Shown here: positions 1 to 10,945 of the stretch, one piece after another | Numbering within the stretch: the first letter of the stretch is position 1 | Layout of the letters: the number at the start of each line of letters is the position of its first letter | NCBI GenBank assembly: GCA_947095585.1 | Contig: OX352765.1 | Coordinates: 93,394,965 to 93,458,964, forward strand | DNA from: Nephrocerus scutellatus | Taxonomy: Eukaryota > Arthropoda > Insecta > Diptera > Pipunculidae | Length of the DNA stretch: 64,000 nucleotides | Direction of reading: 5' to 3' | The notes under the pieces: model-generated | Databases searched by the model: none | What the model was told of the DNA's origin: nothing | The model's input: the letters and a program-made list of their open reading frames with translations, nothing else | Position numbers and translations under genes: made by a program

Positions 1-357
1 GAATGACAATAAAACATTCGTTTTGTTTGTATTTTTTGTACCTACATTCATTTTTTCTTTTATACTTGGCTACAAATCGATCGACCATTGATAATTAGTG
101 AGTTAGCGGGCGATTTACTCTATAATTGTTTCTATTTTCTTTATTTCATAAATAAATGAAAATTTCAATGAGTAGAAGAGAGGAGAACCACATTTCATTT
201 GCATTCCAGCACAAAAACGAAAAAAAACAACAGTCTGACACGTGGTAGAATCCAACTATCAAACAATGAATGGTTGTGTTTTTGTCGTGAATCGTAGTAA
301 AAAAATGAAATATGTTTGTATGTAAAAGCGCTTTCATTTGTTTCTAATATTGCTCTT
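1..357. other. AT-rich non-coding stretch
   Basis: I see no supported gene here. The longest reading frame (about 63 codons, minus strand) is low-complexity and resembles no family I know. It ends where the inverted-repeat element at 358 begins. Confidence 0.5.
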
Positions 358-781
358 CACAATGAAAAACTTAATACTTAAGCCAAACAGGATTGTATGG
401 ATTTCCAACATAAAGGGTCGATTATAATAGACTTTAGGATGCAGTGTCACTAGACTAGACTAGACTAGTGTCAAATGTCAACGAAATGCTTGCCCATGTT
501 TGCCAAATTACAACAAATGATTATAATGAAATTTTGTGTGCATTAGAATTTGTCTCTGTTTTTCGTATCTACAAGGCAAATGTCAAATTTACACATGTAA
601 AGAGCGACCTGAATCGCTTGAGCCCATGCACACGAAAGTGAACGAAAATTAAACGAATCGGAGCTAAACTCAATTATAATCGCACAATTTACTTTCTGTG
701 CTTTGGCAAAATAGCCCATGCGTGCTCATGCTGGCCCATGTCCATCATAATTCATGCTTAAGTATTATGTTTTTCATTGTG
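358..781. mobile_element. TIR element with CACAATG ends (Transib-like MITE candidate)
   Basis: The left end (358-383, beginning CACAATGAAAAACTTAATAC) is the near-perfect inverted complement of the right end (756-781, finishing TTTTTCATTGTG). The 424-bp interior has no coding capacity, as expected of a non-autonomous DNA transposon. Transib elements characteristically start with a CACAATG-type heptamer, which suggests that superfamily. Transib normally makes a 5-bp target duplication; the flanks here (ctctt and tgagc) do not match, so the class is tentative and the inverted ends are the solid observation. Most of the interior recurs at 1,070-1,651. Confidence 0.5.
412..762 (+). repeat. Direct repeat, copy 1 (pair with 1,070-1,651)
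   Basis: From GACTAGTGTCAAATGTCAAC (463) to ATGCTTAAG (762) the sequence matches 1,374-1,651 with scattered substitutions and small indels. Homology extends left through GATTATAATAGACTTT (419-434). A short CTAGA tandem (about 450-468) is unique to this copy. It is the interior of the TIR element at 358-781. Confidence 0.75.
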
Positions 782-1069
782 TGAGCACGGTAGCTCAGTA
801 AAATTCAATGACAGCGGAAATTTGAAACATAGGAGTGAGTGTTGCCAATACATATTTCGAATTTCGTTTTAATTCAATTAAACAAAATTAGGCGCTAAAT
901 TTATATTAGGTCTGTTCCCGGACTTTTTGTAGTAAAAATTAGCAAAAGAGAAAATTGATATAAAATCACTCAGAGAGAGCAAGCATACAAAAAGTACGAA
1001 AAGCCACAAAATTATTGGCTTGATAGAAACTGTCAAAATCCCTTACGCCAAAATTCAACATTCACAAGT

Positions 1070-1651
1070 AAACGGCCGATTATAATGTCGTTTTTTTTCG
1101 TTTTAGCAATCTGCGGTCGAGCGTAGATTTTTTCTCGAAAAAACGAACACGAAAGCTGAGAATCTTTTGTTTACATTGTTTTGTTACATGTGTTGTTGTT
1201 GCAGTTAATGAAAATAGTGGTAAATCTCCCAAAATATCAAGATCTGTTTGAGGGGAAATCCGATCTACCGTAGATTGGTTTTTTGGAATAAACGAACAAC
1301 TTGACAGCCAAAAAATCAATCTACGCCAGATTTCTTTTTAAAAAAAACACGACATAAGACTTTCGGGTGCATGGACTAGTGTCAAATGTCAACGAAATGC
1401 TTGATCATGTTAGCTAAATTATAACAAGTGATTATAATGCATTAACATTTGTCTCTGTTTTTCGTATCAAAAAGACAAATGTCAAATTAACACATGTAAA
1501 GAGATTTACGTGAATGCGAAAGTGAACGAAAACTTAACGAATCGGAGCTAAACTGTAATATAATCGCACTCGCACTGTGCATTTCTGTGCATTGGCAAAT
1601 TCGTTCATGCGTGCTCAAGCTGTGCCATGCCCATTGTAATCCATGCTTAAG
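1070..1651 (+). repeat. Direct repeat, copy 2, interrupted by a MITE
   Basis: This is the second copy of the 412-762 repeat in the same orientation, about 900 bp downstream. It lacks the outer CACAATG ends of copy 1. Between GATTATAA and TAAGACTTT it carries a 269-bp insertion (1,086-1,354) absent from copy 1, so copy 1 serves as an approximate empty site. Confidence 0.7.
1086..1354. mobile_element. MITE with TGTCG...CGACA ends and TAA target duplication
   Basis: The element begins TGTCGTTTTTTTTCG and ends AAAAAAAACACGACA, with imperfect inverted similarity for roughly 50 bp on each side (both arms carry an AATCTG...CGTAGATT block). It is flanked by TAA at 1,083-1,085 and 1,355-1,357. A 3-bp TWA duplication is typical of PIF/Harbinger elements, so that superfamily is the first guess. 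No coding capacity. The related site at 424-434 reads straight through without it. Confidence 0.65.
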
Positions 1652-1764
1652 CCAGATTCTTTTAAAAGCTAAAATTTTGGCGACCGCCGAACAAAATATC
1701 CCACCTAGTGAATGAGTACTGATTGGGAAAATGACCCATTTAAAAAGTGCAACGAGTAACCACG

Positions 1765-1826
1765 ACGACTATCGTCGTCGTCAATCTGTAGCACAACGAC
1801 TGTCGTCGTCGACAATCTGTAGCACA
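1765..1826 (+). repeat. 31-bp tandem duplication
   Basis: Two copies of a 31-bp unit (1,765-1,795 and 1,796-1,826) share ACGACT, a TCGTCGTCG run and CAATCTGTAGCACA, with a few substitutions. Confidence 0.7.
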
Positions 1827-1828
1827 AC

Positions 1829-3764
1829 TTAAGTAGAATCTAGAATCCGCCATCAAAGTACTGCATATGCTTTTTGCGTAGCGCATCATCTGCGTTTGTC
1901 TCGTGATGTCTGGACTCTGGATTAGATACATATAGATACGTAGAAAACTGCACTAGCGAGCGATGCTGGAATTCATTCTCATTCTCACAAAAAAAACCTC
2001 CACATACTATACTGATACCTACTCTAAGAGTTAAGCTAAACTTACATTATGGTTGATTGTAAATTGTTGCAGCTGTGTTGTTGATGCAGTTAATCCAAAT
2101 GTTTTGTTAAATAATCCGTTGTTATATTTTGTTTTCGATTAATTGATAAACGTACATAAATTTATGTACGTGGGGTTTCTAATTCACATACAATTTTTAT
2201 AAAAAAACAGACACACACACACAAATCACACTGATTTCACTGCTTTCTTCACCGATAGAGATACGACGTATTATATTAGCGCTTTACGAATCGATAATTT
2301 AAGTAAAATGTATGCGCACTATGTAGACATGAATATATCTTTTATATGTAAATAAAATCCTTTCTTTTCTTCAGCACACAGAGTTTAATTTCTTTGAAAT
2401 TTTTGCACGCAGTAATAGGAAGAAAGAGATGTCTGAAAAATAATAGTCAAATTCTGCGAAATTTGTGAAAAAAAACTCACTACGCATTAAATAACAGAGC
2501 GACGAACAAACAAACGAATAGACAACCGACCGCTTTGAGAATTGGCTGATGACTGAACGAGCGAACGTGAACACTGAACACGACCATCGCTGAATCTAAA
2601 TGACTGAATACGAAATATGAATCGAGTTGATTGTTAAATTACACTCTAAAGTCTATATCAGTGCTGTTGTTTCAACATTTCCAAGGGGATCCATTTCTTA
2701 AATATTTTGATTCCAAAAGTAGCAATAGTCAAAGAAGACCAAATTGCTTGTTTTTTGAATGTGATTTATAAATAATAAGGCAAACGTTTTTTTTTTCATA
2801 TTTATTTAAAAAAAAAATTAGATACATACAAAATTATAAAAAAATTTAATTTAAATTTTACTCGAAATCGAGACTTATTGACTTATATGTCGACATCTTA
2901 AATAATTTGGTAAAATTCGGCAGCACTGGCTCTATATCCTGGCTGGACATTGTAGACTGCACTATGGATGTTAGCTGTATTTTATTTGAATCCGAATTGG
3001 GAATTACAACAACAATTGCACTTATTCCTTCTTTGGAATAAAAAAACCTGCTGTTTGGCTGGTTTTGACATTCGAGTTCCGAATTCGCTCGACAATTAAA
3101 TTCAGCTAATGTAGAATTTCTAGAGTGTTGACATAATTTTCTTAGAGCGTGGCTACACGATCATGGGAATGAAAGTCATGTCCAGCGAAACAGGTAGGTT
3201 TTTAGTGAGCTGGAAAGAGATAGCTTGATTCCACCGAGAATCCGACGAAAGGCAACTACAAAAAATAACTTTCGGCGCAAGCATGAATGTTCTATACGGC
3301 AAAACAACAACAAACTGACAAACATACACACAAATGCTTCGTTATATGTAGCCACAACGTTCATTGGAGAGACTTTAATGGGCAAAATGGGCGAAACACC
3401 CTACACCTATTTTTAAGTAGTGTTAGAGATTTTTATTATGTCTTATAAATTCCAAATAGGGACATCACCGGTTTTTCTTATTTTGACACTATGACTTATG
3501 CCTTTTTTACAATGCATAAGAAAATGTGCAAGGGCATCAAAACTAATTTGCTTCAATTAAATTTGAAAAACCAATAATTCAATAAAAAAAAAAAAAATAA
3601 AAATGAAAAAAATAAAAATGAAAAAGAAATAATTAACAACTAACAACTAACCGTATGAGGGTAATTTGCTAAAGCGGCTGACAGACTGTATATTATAACT
3701 GATGTCAGTTTTGACTGATTTGCCTTGCGGTCAGATTAGTAGGATGGTTTGGCAGTCAAACAAC
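1829..3764. other. Non-coding stretch
   Basis: No gene or transposon recognised. A perfect 22-bp palindrome sits at 2,150-2,171 (centre ACATAAATTTATGT). A (CA)n run lies near 2,212-2,224, and A/T-rich simple sequence at 2,790-2,860 and 3,584-3,640. Reading frames of 60-69 codons are isolated and unconvincing. Confidence 0.45.
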
Positions 3765-4400
3765 AGTCAGTTGTTGATTGGCCTGGTAGAAGCCACACTG
3801 GTATGAACCAATGATGACCTGTCCAAAGGATAGAGGAAAAAATCTTACAGTCTTCGCCAGTCTTCTGGCATCGCTTCTTCCTCATATACTTGCACTATTA
3901 GTTCATGAATTGCTTGGTCTATTGCGGGGCCTCCAGTTTTAATCAGCTCCGCTGGGATACCATCAGATCTCGGGGCCTTATTATTTTTGAGCCGATTTAT
4001 TGCTCTTCTAACTTCGTCTATGCTTGGTGGCGACAGCATAGTGTGGTCTTCGGTCATTGGTGGAGCCTCCAATTCTTCAGTTAGCTGGTCATTAAGCAAC
4101 TCATGAAAGTGCTCTTCCCATCGCTCGAAGATGCCTTTGAGATCGGCGATCAGATTACCCTCTTAGTCTTTGTAGTATGTGCAAAGCGGTGTATATTGCG
4201 TCATACCGCGGACTCTGGTAGAACTTCCGCGCCTGGTGCGGTCATCGCTCTCTGTACAGTTCTAGTTCACGGAAGAGATTCTTCTCCCATCCATTCTTCT
4301 CCTCGATTTATTTTTCTTCAGGAGGACATTTTTGGCCTTTGTGAAGGACGGAGACAATTTCTTAGAAAGGAGGACTAGTGGCAAGCCTAGTTCCGACCTA
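3765..4400 (-). pseudogene. RTE-type LINE fragment (RT N-terminal region), copy a
   Basis: Read on the minus strand, 4,099-3,845 encodes the segment before and at the start of a non-LTR reverse transcriptase: SIDEVRRAINRLKNNKAPRS, then DGIPAELIKTGG and EEEAMPEDWRRL. This is the usual RTE arrangement of a KNNKAPGxDGIPAE-like motif followed by MPxxW. Upstream (4,380-4,100) the minus strand has the ELYRE...APGAEVLPES linker also seen at about 48,960-49,060. After 3,845 a deletion joins to AAGATTTT...GATAGAG and a degraded QCGF segment (3,765-3,850). The catalytic core is missing, so it is inert. It matches the copies at 28.9 and 48.9 kb. Confidence 0.85.
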
Positions 4401-6940
4401 TAATGAGAGTAGCGATATAAAAGATGTAGGCCAAAATTTTCGCCCTACTAGGATGATGGCCTCAACCGTATTTTACGGGTTTTATTGTATTTTAATATAA
4501 AATGAATTTACCGGAATTACTTTGTTTATTTAGTACTTAACTTCTAAATGCGTTGTATGTCTTTCAAGCAGTGTAACTTGCGAAAAGCCAAATATTCCAT
4601 TCAAGTCATCAGCTTATGATGGGAGTTGGGGGATGATAACAAAACGATGCGTGATAACAGCAACAATGTAGGAGTCCTGTTTATTTACCTTAACACAGAG
4701 CAGTGTGCGGTGCCCACCCAGAATGGGCTGCAAATGTGAGGCTCTACTCTACTCTGTCATTCATTATTACCGTACAGTACAGGCGAGTTAACGACCGTAA
4801 GTACTTGCTGAAATGGAGTCCTGGCATGTCCTGTTCGTTGTGTCATGTTATTCTGCGTAAGGATCATAATGTAGACTAGAATCGGGAATCACGTTCTGTT
4901 TGTTTCTGTCCACCTGATACACCAGATTGTAATAAAAAGAGGGGAGGAACGTTGTTAGTTAATAGCTGTTGGAAGACGTTTTCGGCTTTGTTTTTGCTGC
5001 GTGTGTGTGTGGGTGTCGTCAATCGGTATTGTGTAGGGATTACGTCGGTCTAGATTCGAAAATACCCTAGGGGAAGCCTACACATAGAAGATACATTAGG
5101 CGTGTGAGTTGCTTCGCATTTGAGAAGCTAATGCTTTGTGGGATGTCGATTTCTATGAAAAAGATAAAATCTAGGTTAGCAGATGATTTTGCGATTATGC
5201 TAACGGTTACCAGTGTAAAACATGACGAGGCGCACTTCTATACAAAATAGTGTAGGAAATGCTGCAGCTTTAGAGAAGGGCTCAAGCTCTTTCTCAGGAA
5301 CAAAAATTGATTTGATTGAATTTCAAGTAAAATTATCATGATCTCTTGTCAAATATGTAATGTAATTTCTTTTTTTCACCAGCTGTCACTCTTTCCCGAT
5401 AGTAAAAATCTGCTAAGCGAAATAATGAAATTTTCCTGGAATCAATTGGATCAAGAATTGAATGGAATTTACCCAACGCAATGCAAAGCAACGATAAAAT
5501 TCGATTTCAGAGACAGACAAACAAAGAGCCGAAGTACAAAGCAGGAATGGTATCTTTTCGTGGAAATATCTTAGGATGACGCAATTCGGGGAGATTTATA
5601 CGAAAAGTAAGTACATCGACATGGTTCTGCCTGCAGAAGACAACTCGGTTTTTCGCAGAATAAAATTTTACGCAAACAAAAATTTCATTTAACCAAAAAG
5701 CCGAAGAAAGAAAGAAAGTTTTCAATGAACTAGCGAGGAAGCAACACAAAACGGTTCAATTCTTATACATATTTATCATACATACGTACATTATAAAGCT
5801 ACAGATACATATATTAAATAATCGATTTAAAATTAACTCAAAGAATTTACACACACACAAGGACGCACCATGTGGGACTCGCGCTCGCACGCAGCCAAAC
5901 AAACAACCGCAGCCTGTTCGCCTCTTCCCTGCCTACTTTTCTGACCAATCATTGTGGAAGCCGGCAATCGCCCGAAATTCCAATAACTTTTGCCCCATCT
6001 GTTCCACGAATTGATGGTAATCGCTTGCAGGAGTGGGGATATTCTTTAAAAATTTTCCGATTAAATTTTTGGAAGTGCGCTGCCCGCCCGTGTTGTTGTT
6101 TTGGTGTTGCATGACGACAGTTCGTGTTTTGGTCGGTTGGTCGCTCGCCTTAATGATAAACAGTTGACTCTATCAAGTTCAATTGAAGCTTCCTCCATCC
6201 CGCACAATATTCGACGAACATTGGAGCACAGCTTAATTGCTTTTCAATAGAAATCCAATTGAGCACGTGCTGTGCTCAGTACGCAAAGTTATTACGAGTA
6301 TTGTTGGTGGTTGGTGCTCTAAGATACTTTTATTTTTTTGCATTCGTTCTTTTGGAAGTACGTACCTAGTGAACTGCGCTGGCAATCAATAATTAGAATT
6401 ATTTCCAAGAAGTAATAATCGTTGTACTTGTGTATTTTTGATACTTACATTATGTACGAGCACATATTTGGATTAAATTATCAGTTGGCCAACAACGCAA
6501 CTCATTTCCGCTTCACGCTAATAGTAATACATACGAGTATTAGTATTAAGTTGCCCCGGCGGGTGGTCTATGGTATAGAAATGACCGCGGTATGGAATGC
6601 CTGGGATACGAGTCCGTCTAAAAGTACCAGGCCTAACAAACGAAAAAGTTACGCACAACTATCGAGCCGACAGTTTTAAAAATTGAAAAGACACGAAAAT
6701 GTTGCAAATTCCACAAATCAATGTGTTTCTAGTCGCCAAACATTGTGCCAAGGATTAGCGAAAGGTTTTAAATGAAGTTTCCCAGTAATGGTAAAATCTC
6801 TTTTCAAAAGATTCTTCGAAACACTTTGTGGTTTTTCTTAGTTTGGCCAATTCGTCTGAAACTATAAATTCAGTCTTTTGATAAAGATTTCCCATTTCGG
6901 TTTTTTTATTTTTATTTTTTATGATTTTATGATACCATAT
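4401..6940. other. Non-coding stretch
   Basis: No gene or repeat recognised. Short GT-rich and poly-T runs occur. The reading frames here (up to about 85 codons) show no domain, and several overlap on opposite strands. A distal exon or regulatory DNA could be present but cannot be called by eye. Confidence 0.4.
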
Positions 6941-6944
6941 TCGT

Positions 6945-7600
6945 CATATAATGATCCTTAGAACCTTAAAATCATCCTATAATGCATAAACAATCTTATA
7001 TTCATCTTGTAACCATCCTATAATCCACTAATCATCCTTTAATCAATGAAGTCGTAAAATGAAATACTAAAAACTTCTTATAATTATCTAATAAACTTTA
7101 CATATCATCCCATAAACCTAGAATGTTACCATAAACAATTTTAAATCATCCTACAATCATCATAAATCTCTAATCCACTTAATCTTAAAGTAAAACAATA
7201 CTTAAAACTTCCTATAACCATCCAATAAATTTCCCATAACATACCATAATCCTAAAATCTTACCATAAACAATTTCAAATTATCCTACAATCATCATAAA
7301 TCTCTAATCCACTTAATCTTAAAGTAAAACAATACTTAAAACTTCCTATAAACATCCAATAAATTTCCCATAACATACCATAATCCTAAAATCTTACCAT
7401 ACACGGTTTTAAATCCTCCTACAATCATCATAAATCCTTAATCCACTTAATCTCAGAGTAAAAAATACTTAAAACTTCTTACAACCATCCAATAAATTTC
7501 CCATAACATACCATAGTCCTACAATCTTACCATAAACAATTTTAAATCCTCCTACAAAAATTAGAAATCCAAATTTTATCCCTTAAACAAAATATACATG
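6945..7600 (+). repeat. ~134-bp tandem repeat (satellite-like), about four units
   Basis: The marker CCTAC recurs at 7,150, 7,284, 7,418 and 7,551, a spacing of 134, 134 and 133 bp. Each unit includes ATAAATCTCTAATCCACTTA, ATACTTAAAACTTCCTATAA and CCATAACATACCATAATCCT, with substitutions between units. More degenerate CATCCTATAA/AATCATCC motifs run left to about 6,945. C and A dominate the plus strand (many ATCATCCTA words). Similar CCTAAAATTGTACCATAA text resumes at 9,226 beyond the LINE, so the LINE probably lies inside the array. Confidence 0.75.
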
Positions 7601-7639
7601 ATCTTAAAATCATTCTATTCATTTTTATTGTCATTATGT

Positions 7640-9225
7640 CCTATATCCCCTTGTGGATCCTAGGCGTGCGGTTCCTGGAAATGAGCTTCAGTTCTCTCCA
7701 ACTCTTCCCCAATTGCCGTGACTCCTCCTCAATTGTTCTGCGCCATGTATTTCTCGGACGACCCGTTCTTCTACCATCCTGAGATAACTCATTCCATTGC
7801 ATTGCGTAGTGGCTATGGAACTGTCGCCTTTACGGAGTGTATGACCAATATACTGCCATTTCTGTCGTTGAATGGTTATGCCTATTGGTTCCCGACCCGT
7901 TCTCTGGTAAAAATGTTCGTTAGAGATACGGTTAGGCCAGAAAACCCTTAAGATGTTCCGTAGACACCTATTTAAAAACGTTTGCAATCTTTTTGTGATA
8001 GTAGCGGTCACCTTCCAAGTGCTGCACCCATACAACAGCACAGATTCAACATTGGAACGGAAAAGTCGCAGCTTGGTGTTTAAGCTGATCGCATTGCTTC
8101 GCCATATCATGGACATCGTTTCAAACACTAAATTTGCTTTGTCGATTCAATTGACAATGTCCTTCTCGGTTCCACCTTCGGTCGAGACAATACTTCCAAG
8201 ATATTGGAAACTTTCTACTCTCTCTACCGGTTGTCCAGCAATTTTAACTTGAGTTACTGAGTTAGTGCCGAGGTTGATGATTTTGGTTTTGGCAGTATAA
8301 TCTTCAAACCCGCAACATTTGTCTCCCTTTCCACATTTGTTGTCATTTGGTGCAGCTCTATAATCATGTGGGAGAGTAAAGAAACGTCGTCAGCGTAGTC
8401 CAGATGTTTGAGTTGAGATGTAAGAGTTCAACGAATTCCTCCGTTTCGAGTAGATAAAGCTGCGCGAAGCACACCGCTAATCACCAACAAAAAAAGTATC
8501 GACGATAGAATGCAACCTTGTCCTACCCCACTTAGAATCTCGAATTCCTCTGACAGCTTTCCTCTATGCAGCACATGACATTTAGAGCCGTCATAGGTTG
8601 CTTTAATAATAGCTATTAGTTTATCGGGTATACCTCTCCTGCGCAAGGCGAGCCAGAAAAACTGTCTGTTGACACTGTCAAACGCCTTCTCAAAATCGAT
8701 GAACAGCAGATGTAGTGGTGACCGGAATTCAACGCACTGTTCAATAATGATCCGCAGCGTGTTGATGTAGTCGACACGGGAGGATCCAGTGCGGACACCT
8801 GCTAGTTCGACATCGAGTGTAGCTTCCAGATGTTCCTTAATTCTCTCAAGTACTAATTTTGCTATTACCTTTGCAACTGCAGGAAGAACACAAATGCCTC
8901 TCCAGTTTTTGCACTCCATAAGACTACCTTGGAGGGAGCTTGACAATCATTCCCTTCTTCCACAAGTCGGGGAAACTTTATCCCTCCCCAACTCTCTCGA
9001 CAAGAGGATATAAATACCCTGCTGATGTTGTTAGAGCGGCACGCAGAAGCTCGCGCGGGTAAACCATCTAGTCCTACCGACTTGTTGTTCTTTAGTGCGT
9101 TGATAGCGGAAGCGATGAAGTCATTACTGGGAGTTGAGGTGCGAATTCGGGAAATTGTTACTTTCGGCAGCTCCGTTTGATTTGGGTGCATATCGTTGGC
9201 GAATACACGGTTCATTCTATTACTG
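7640..9225 (-). pseudogene. RTE-like LINE (family 2): RT domain plus C-terminal region
   Basis: This is the longest family-2 copy, read on the minus strand from 9,225 to about 7,640. Order: FIASAINALKNNKSVGLDGL (RT N-terminal motif, ~9,125-9,050); a frameshifted fingers region; LPAVAKVIAKLVLERIKEHL (~8,880); the first catalytic block LFIDFEKAFDSVNRQFF (~8,700); GVGQGCILSSILFLLVI (~8,520); the YADD box at 8,386-8,397 in LDYADDVSLLSHM; then the thumb/C-terminal region NTKLRLFRSNVESVLLYGCS (~8,080) and the tail RQKWQYIGHTLRKGD (~7,850). Frameshifts occur near 8,950, 8,425 and 8,130. The apurinic endonuclease end is missing (5' truncation). The RNA-binding and integration partners are LINE-encoded, so the copy is dead. 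Assignment to the RTE/SR2-like clade is from motif style; exact clade uncertain. Confidence 0.85.
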
Positions 9226-10725
9226 TCCTAAAATTGTACCATAAAAATCCCACAATGACTAACACATCATTCAATAATCCATAGATTCAAAAGCGATGAT
9301 CTAAAATTGGACCAAAACGTGACGCTACCTGAAAAGAATACTCTCAATACGCCGAAAGCTATTTCACTATTAAAATCCTAGGGAGTCTACCTACCCAAAC
9401 TTATAGGGTCGGTTTGAGTATACCTTTGAACGCAATATCAAATAGACGATACTCGTGCGCACCAGATGTTTCTCTTTCTTCTTTCTGATGAATGCTTAAT
9501 AATCTTAGCTGAGTACTTTAGGTGAATACCTCAAAATATATTTGATGGATCAATTTATTTACTAACGACTACGAGTACCCACAACAACAATGACTCGCTT
9601 ACTACATATCCAATTGTAGACAGATAATGCACATTTAACTTACAACACTGACTAAGCCTTTGCAAGCTTACATATACATAAATTATAAACTTATCCATTT
9701 TCCGAGAATAGCTTGTTGTTGTTGTTGTTGTTGTTCGGTTACAGTTAACAATAGATACGCGAATTGTCTAACACTATGCAATGCAATGCAATTACGTTTC
9801 CCAGAGATAGATACGCGGTGTCTAGCACTATACTTAATTTATGACGATTCCAAGAAAAACTATTTTTCTTCATAATACTTTGAGTTGGTTTTCAGAAAGG
9901 AGGAAATCCAAATATGCACACTGCATGCAGCAAGCAGCAGTAGCACCAGACTAGCGCGCTGGCAAAAAATTAAAATCAAAACCAATTTACAGAGAAAAAC
10001 CTTCACGGATCCACATACCAAGTGCACAGAATTCGCCGAAATAGCGCGAAGCTCAAGTGCACGGCGCGAGCGGCGACCATTGAACAATTTCGTTAGCTAA
10101 AGACTAGAGTCTGTTCGTTTTGTTTTTCTATCTTTCTCTTGAACAAAAGCAATTCTTGAATGTGCATTGCGCTAAGCGACTAAGCAAGCAGTTCTGACAA
10201 ATGTAGGTCACGCATTCATATACAAACCTAGATACATATACCTATCTATCTACAGGCATATCTATATATCTATGAGTATGTCAAATGTGATGACGCTTGG
10301 TGTCGAGCTCGAATACAAGTACATAGTTTAGTTGTTGTTATTGAAATTTGATTTAAATTTACACTTGCACGGCGACTGATGGATGGATAACATCAAGTTA
10401 TTTTTCGATTGAATTGATTTGCCAGTAATAGGTTGTCCCTTTCAGTCGGTATTCACCAAAAAATTTGATTCGACCAAGTTCGTCTTGATTGGCTTTTTTT
10501 TGGTTGGTTTCTTGGTTCCATCAAAATCTTTTGAGATATTGGGAACATTAGAAAAATTATAAAATAACTCAGCGGGGATTTGAACTCCATACCTCTACGC
10601 TCTACCTATCGCATCATTCTCACTTTGATTCTAGTTGGTTTTGTGTATTATGCATAGATAACACGATACCATTGAATATTTACGATAGAGATAGATAGAT
10701 AGAGAGGGAGAAAGAAAGAGAGGTC
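9226..10725. other. Non-coding stretch with tRNA-like remnant
   Basis: Satellite-like CCATAAAAATCC text continues to about 9,300. A (GTT)n run is at 9,713-9,735 and a GATA-rich run at 10,681-10,720. On the minus strand, 10,573-10,620 has a tRNA-like pair of boxes (see separate entry). No gene supported. Confidence 0.4.
10573..10620 (-). repeat. tRNA-like remnant (A- and B-box-like motifs)
   Basis: The minus strand reads GATAGGTAGAGCGTAGAGG followed about 10 bp later by GAGTTCAAATCCCCGC. These resemble the A box (TRGYNNARNNG) and B box (GTTCRANTCC) of a tRNA or tRNA-derived SINE. No acceptor-stem pairing could be drawn, so a tRNA pseudogene or old SINE head is likelier than a functional tRNA. 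Confidence 0.35.
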
Positions 10726-10734
10726 ATTGAGTGA

Positions 10735-10945
10735 AAATATTTTTGCACAGAAATGGAAAGAACCTACAATTTAATGCCGTATCCGAACGGCGAATTGAGA
10801 GCCATTCCGTGACAAGTTATTACTCTCGGATGTTTGTCAGAGGTGGGACCCGTAAAAAATACTTTCGGCGTTTTCTGGGACTCGAACCTTTAACATTCTG
10901 CTCAGAAGTCCATGCACTAACCACTGAGCCACGTCACTCACTATT
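10735..10945 (-). mobile_element. tRNA-derived SINE, copy 1 (3' end missing)
   Basis: The element reads on the minus strand with its tRNA head at the right. GTGGCTCAGTGGTTAGTGCA (A box, about 10,911-10,930) and GGTTCGAGTCCCAG (B box, about 10,876-10,889) are the two internal RNA polymerase III promoter motifs. The body (...CCCACCTCTGACAAACATCCG..., ACGGAATGGCTCTCAATTCG, GTTCTTTCCATTTCTGTGCA) matches the copies at 14.1 and 18.4 kb. The copy stops at the GATA-rich run on the left and lacks the (ATT)n tail. Confidence 0.8.

Noticed and set aside
6945..7600. Regularly spaced repeats considered as a CRISPR array
   Set aside because: The 134-bp units are contiguous tandem copies without unique spacers, in a eukaryotic context.
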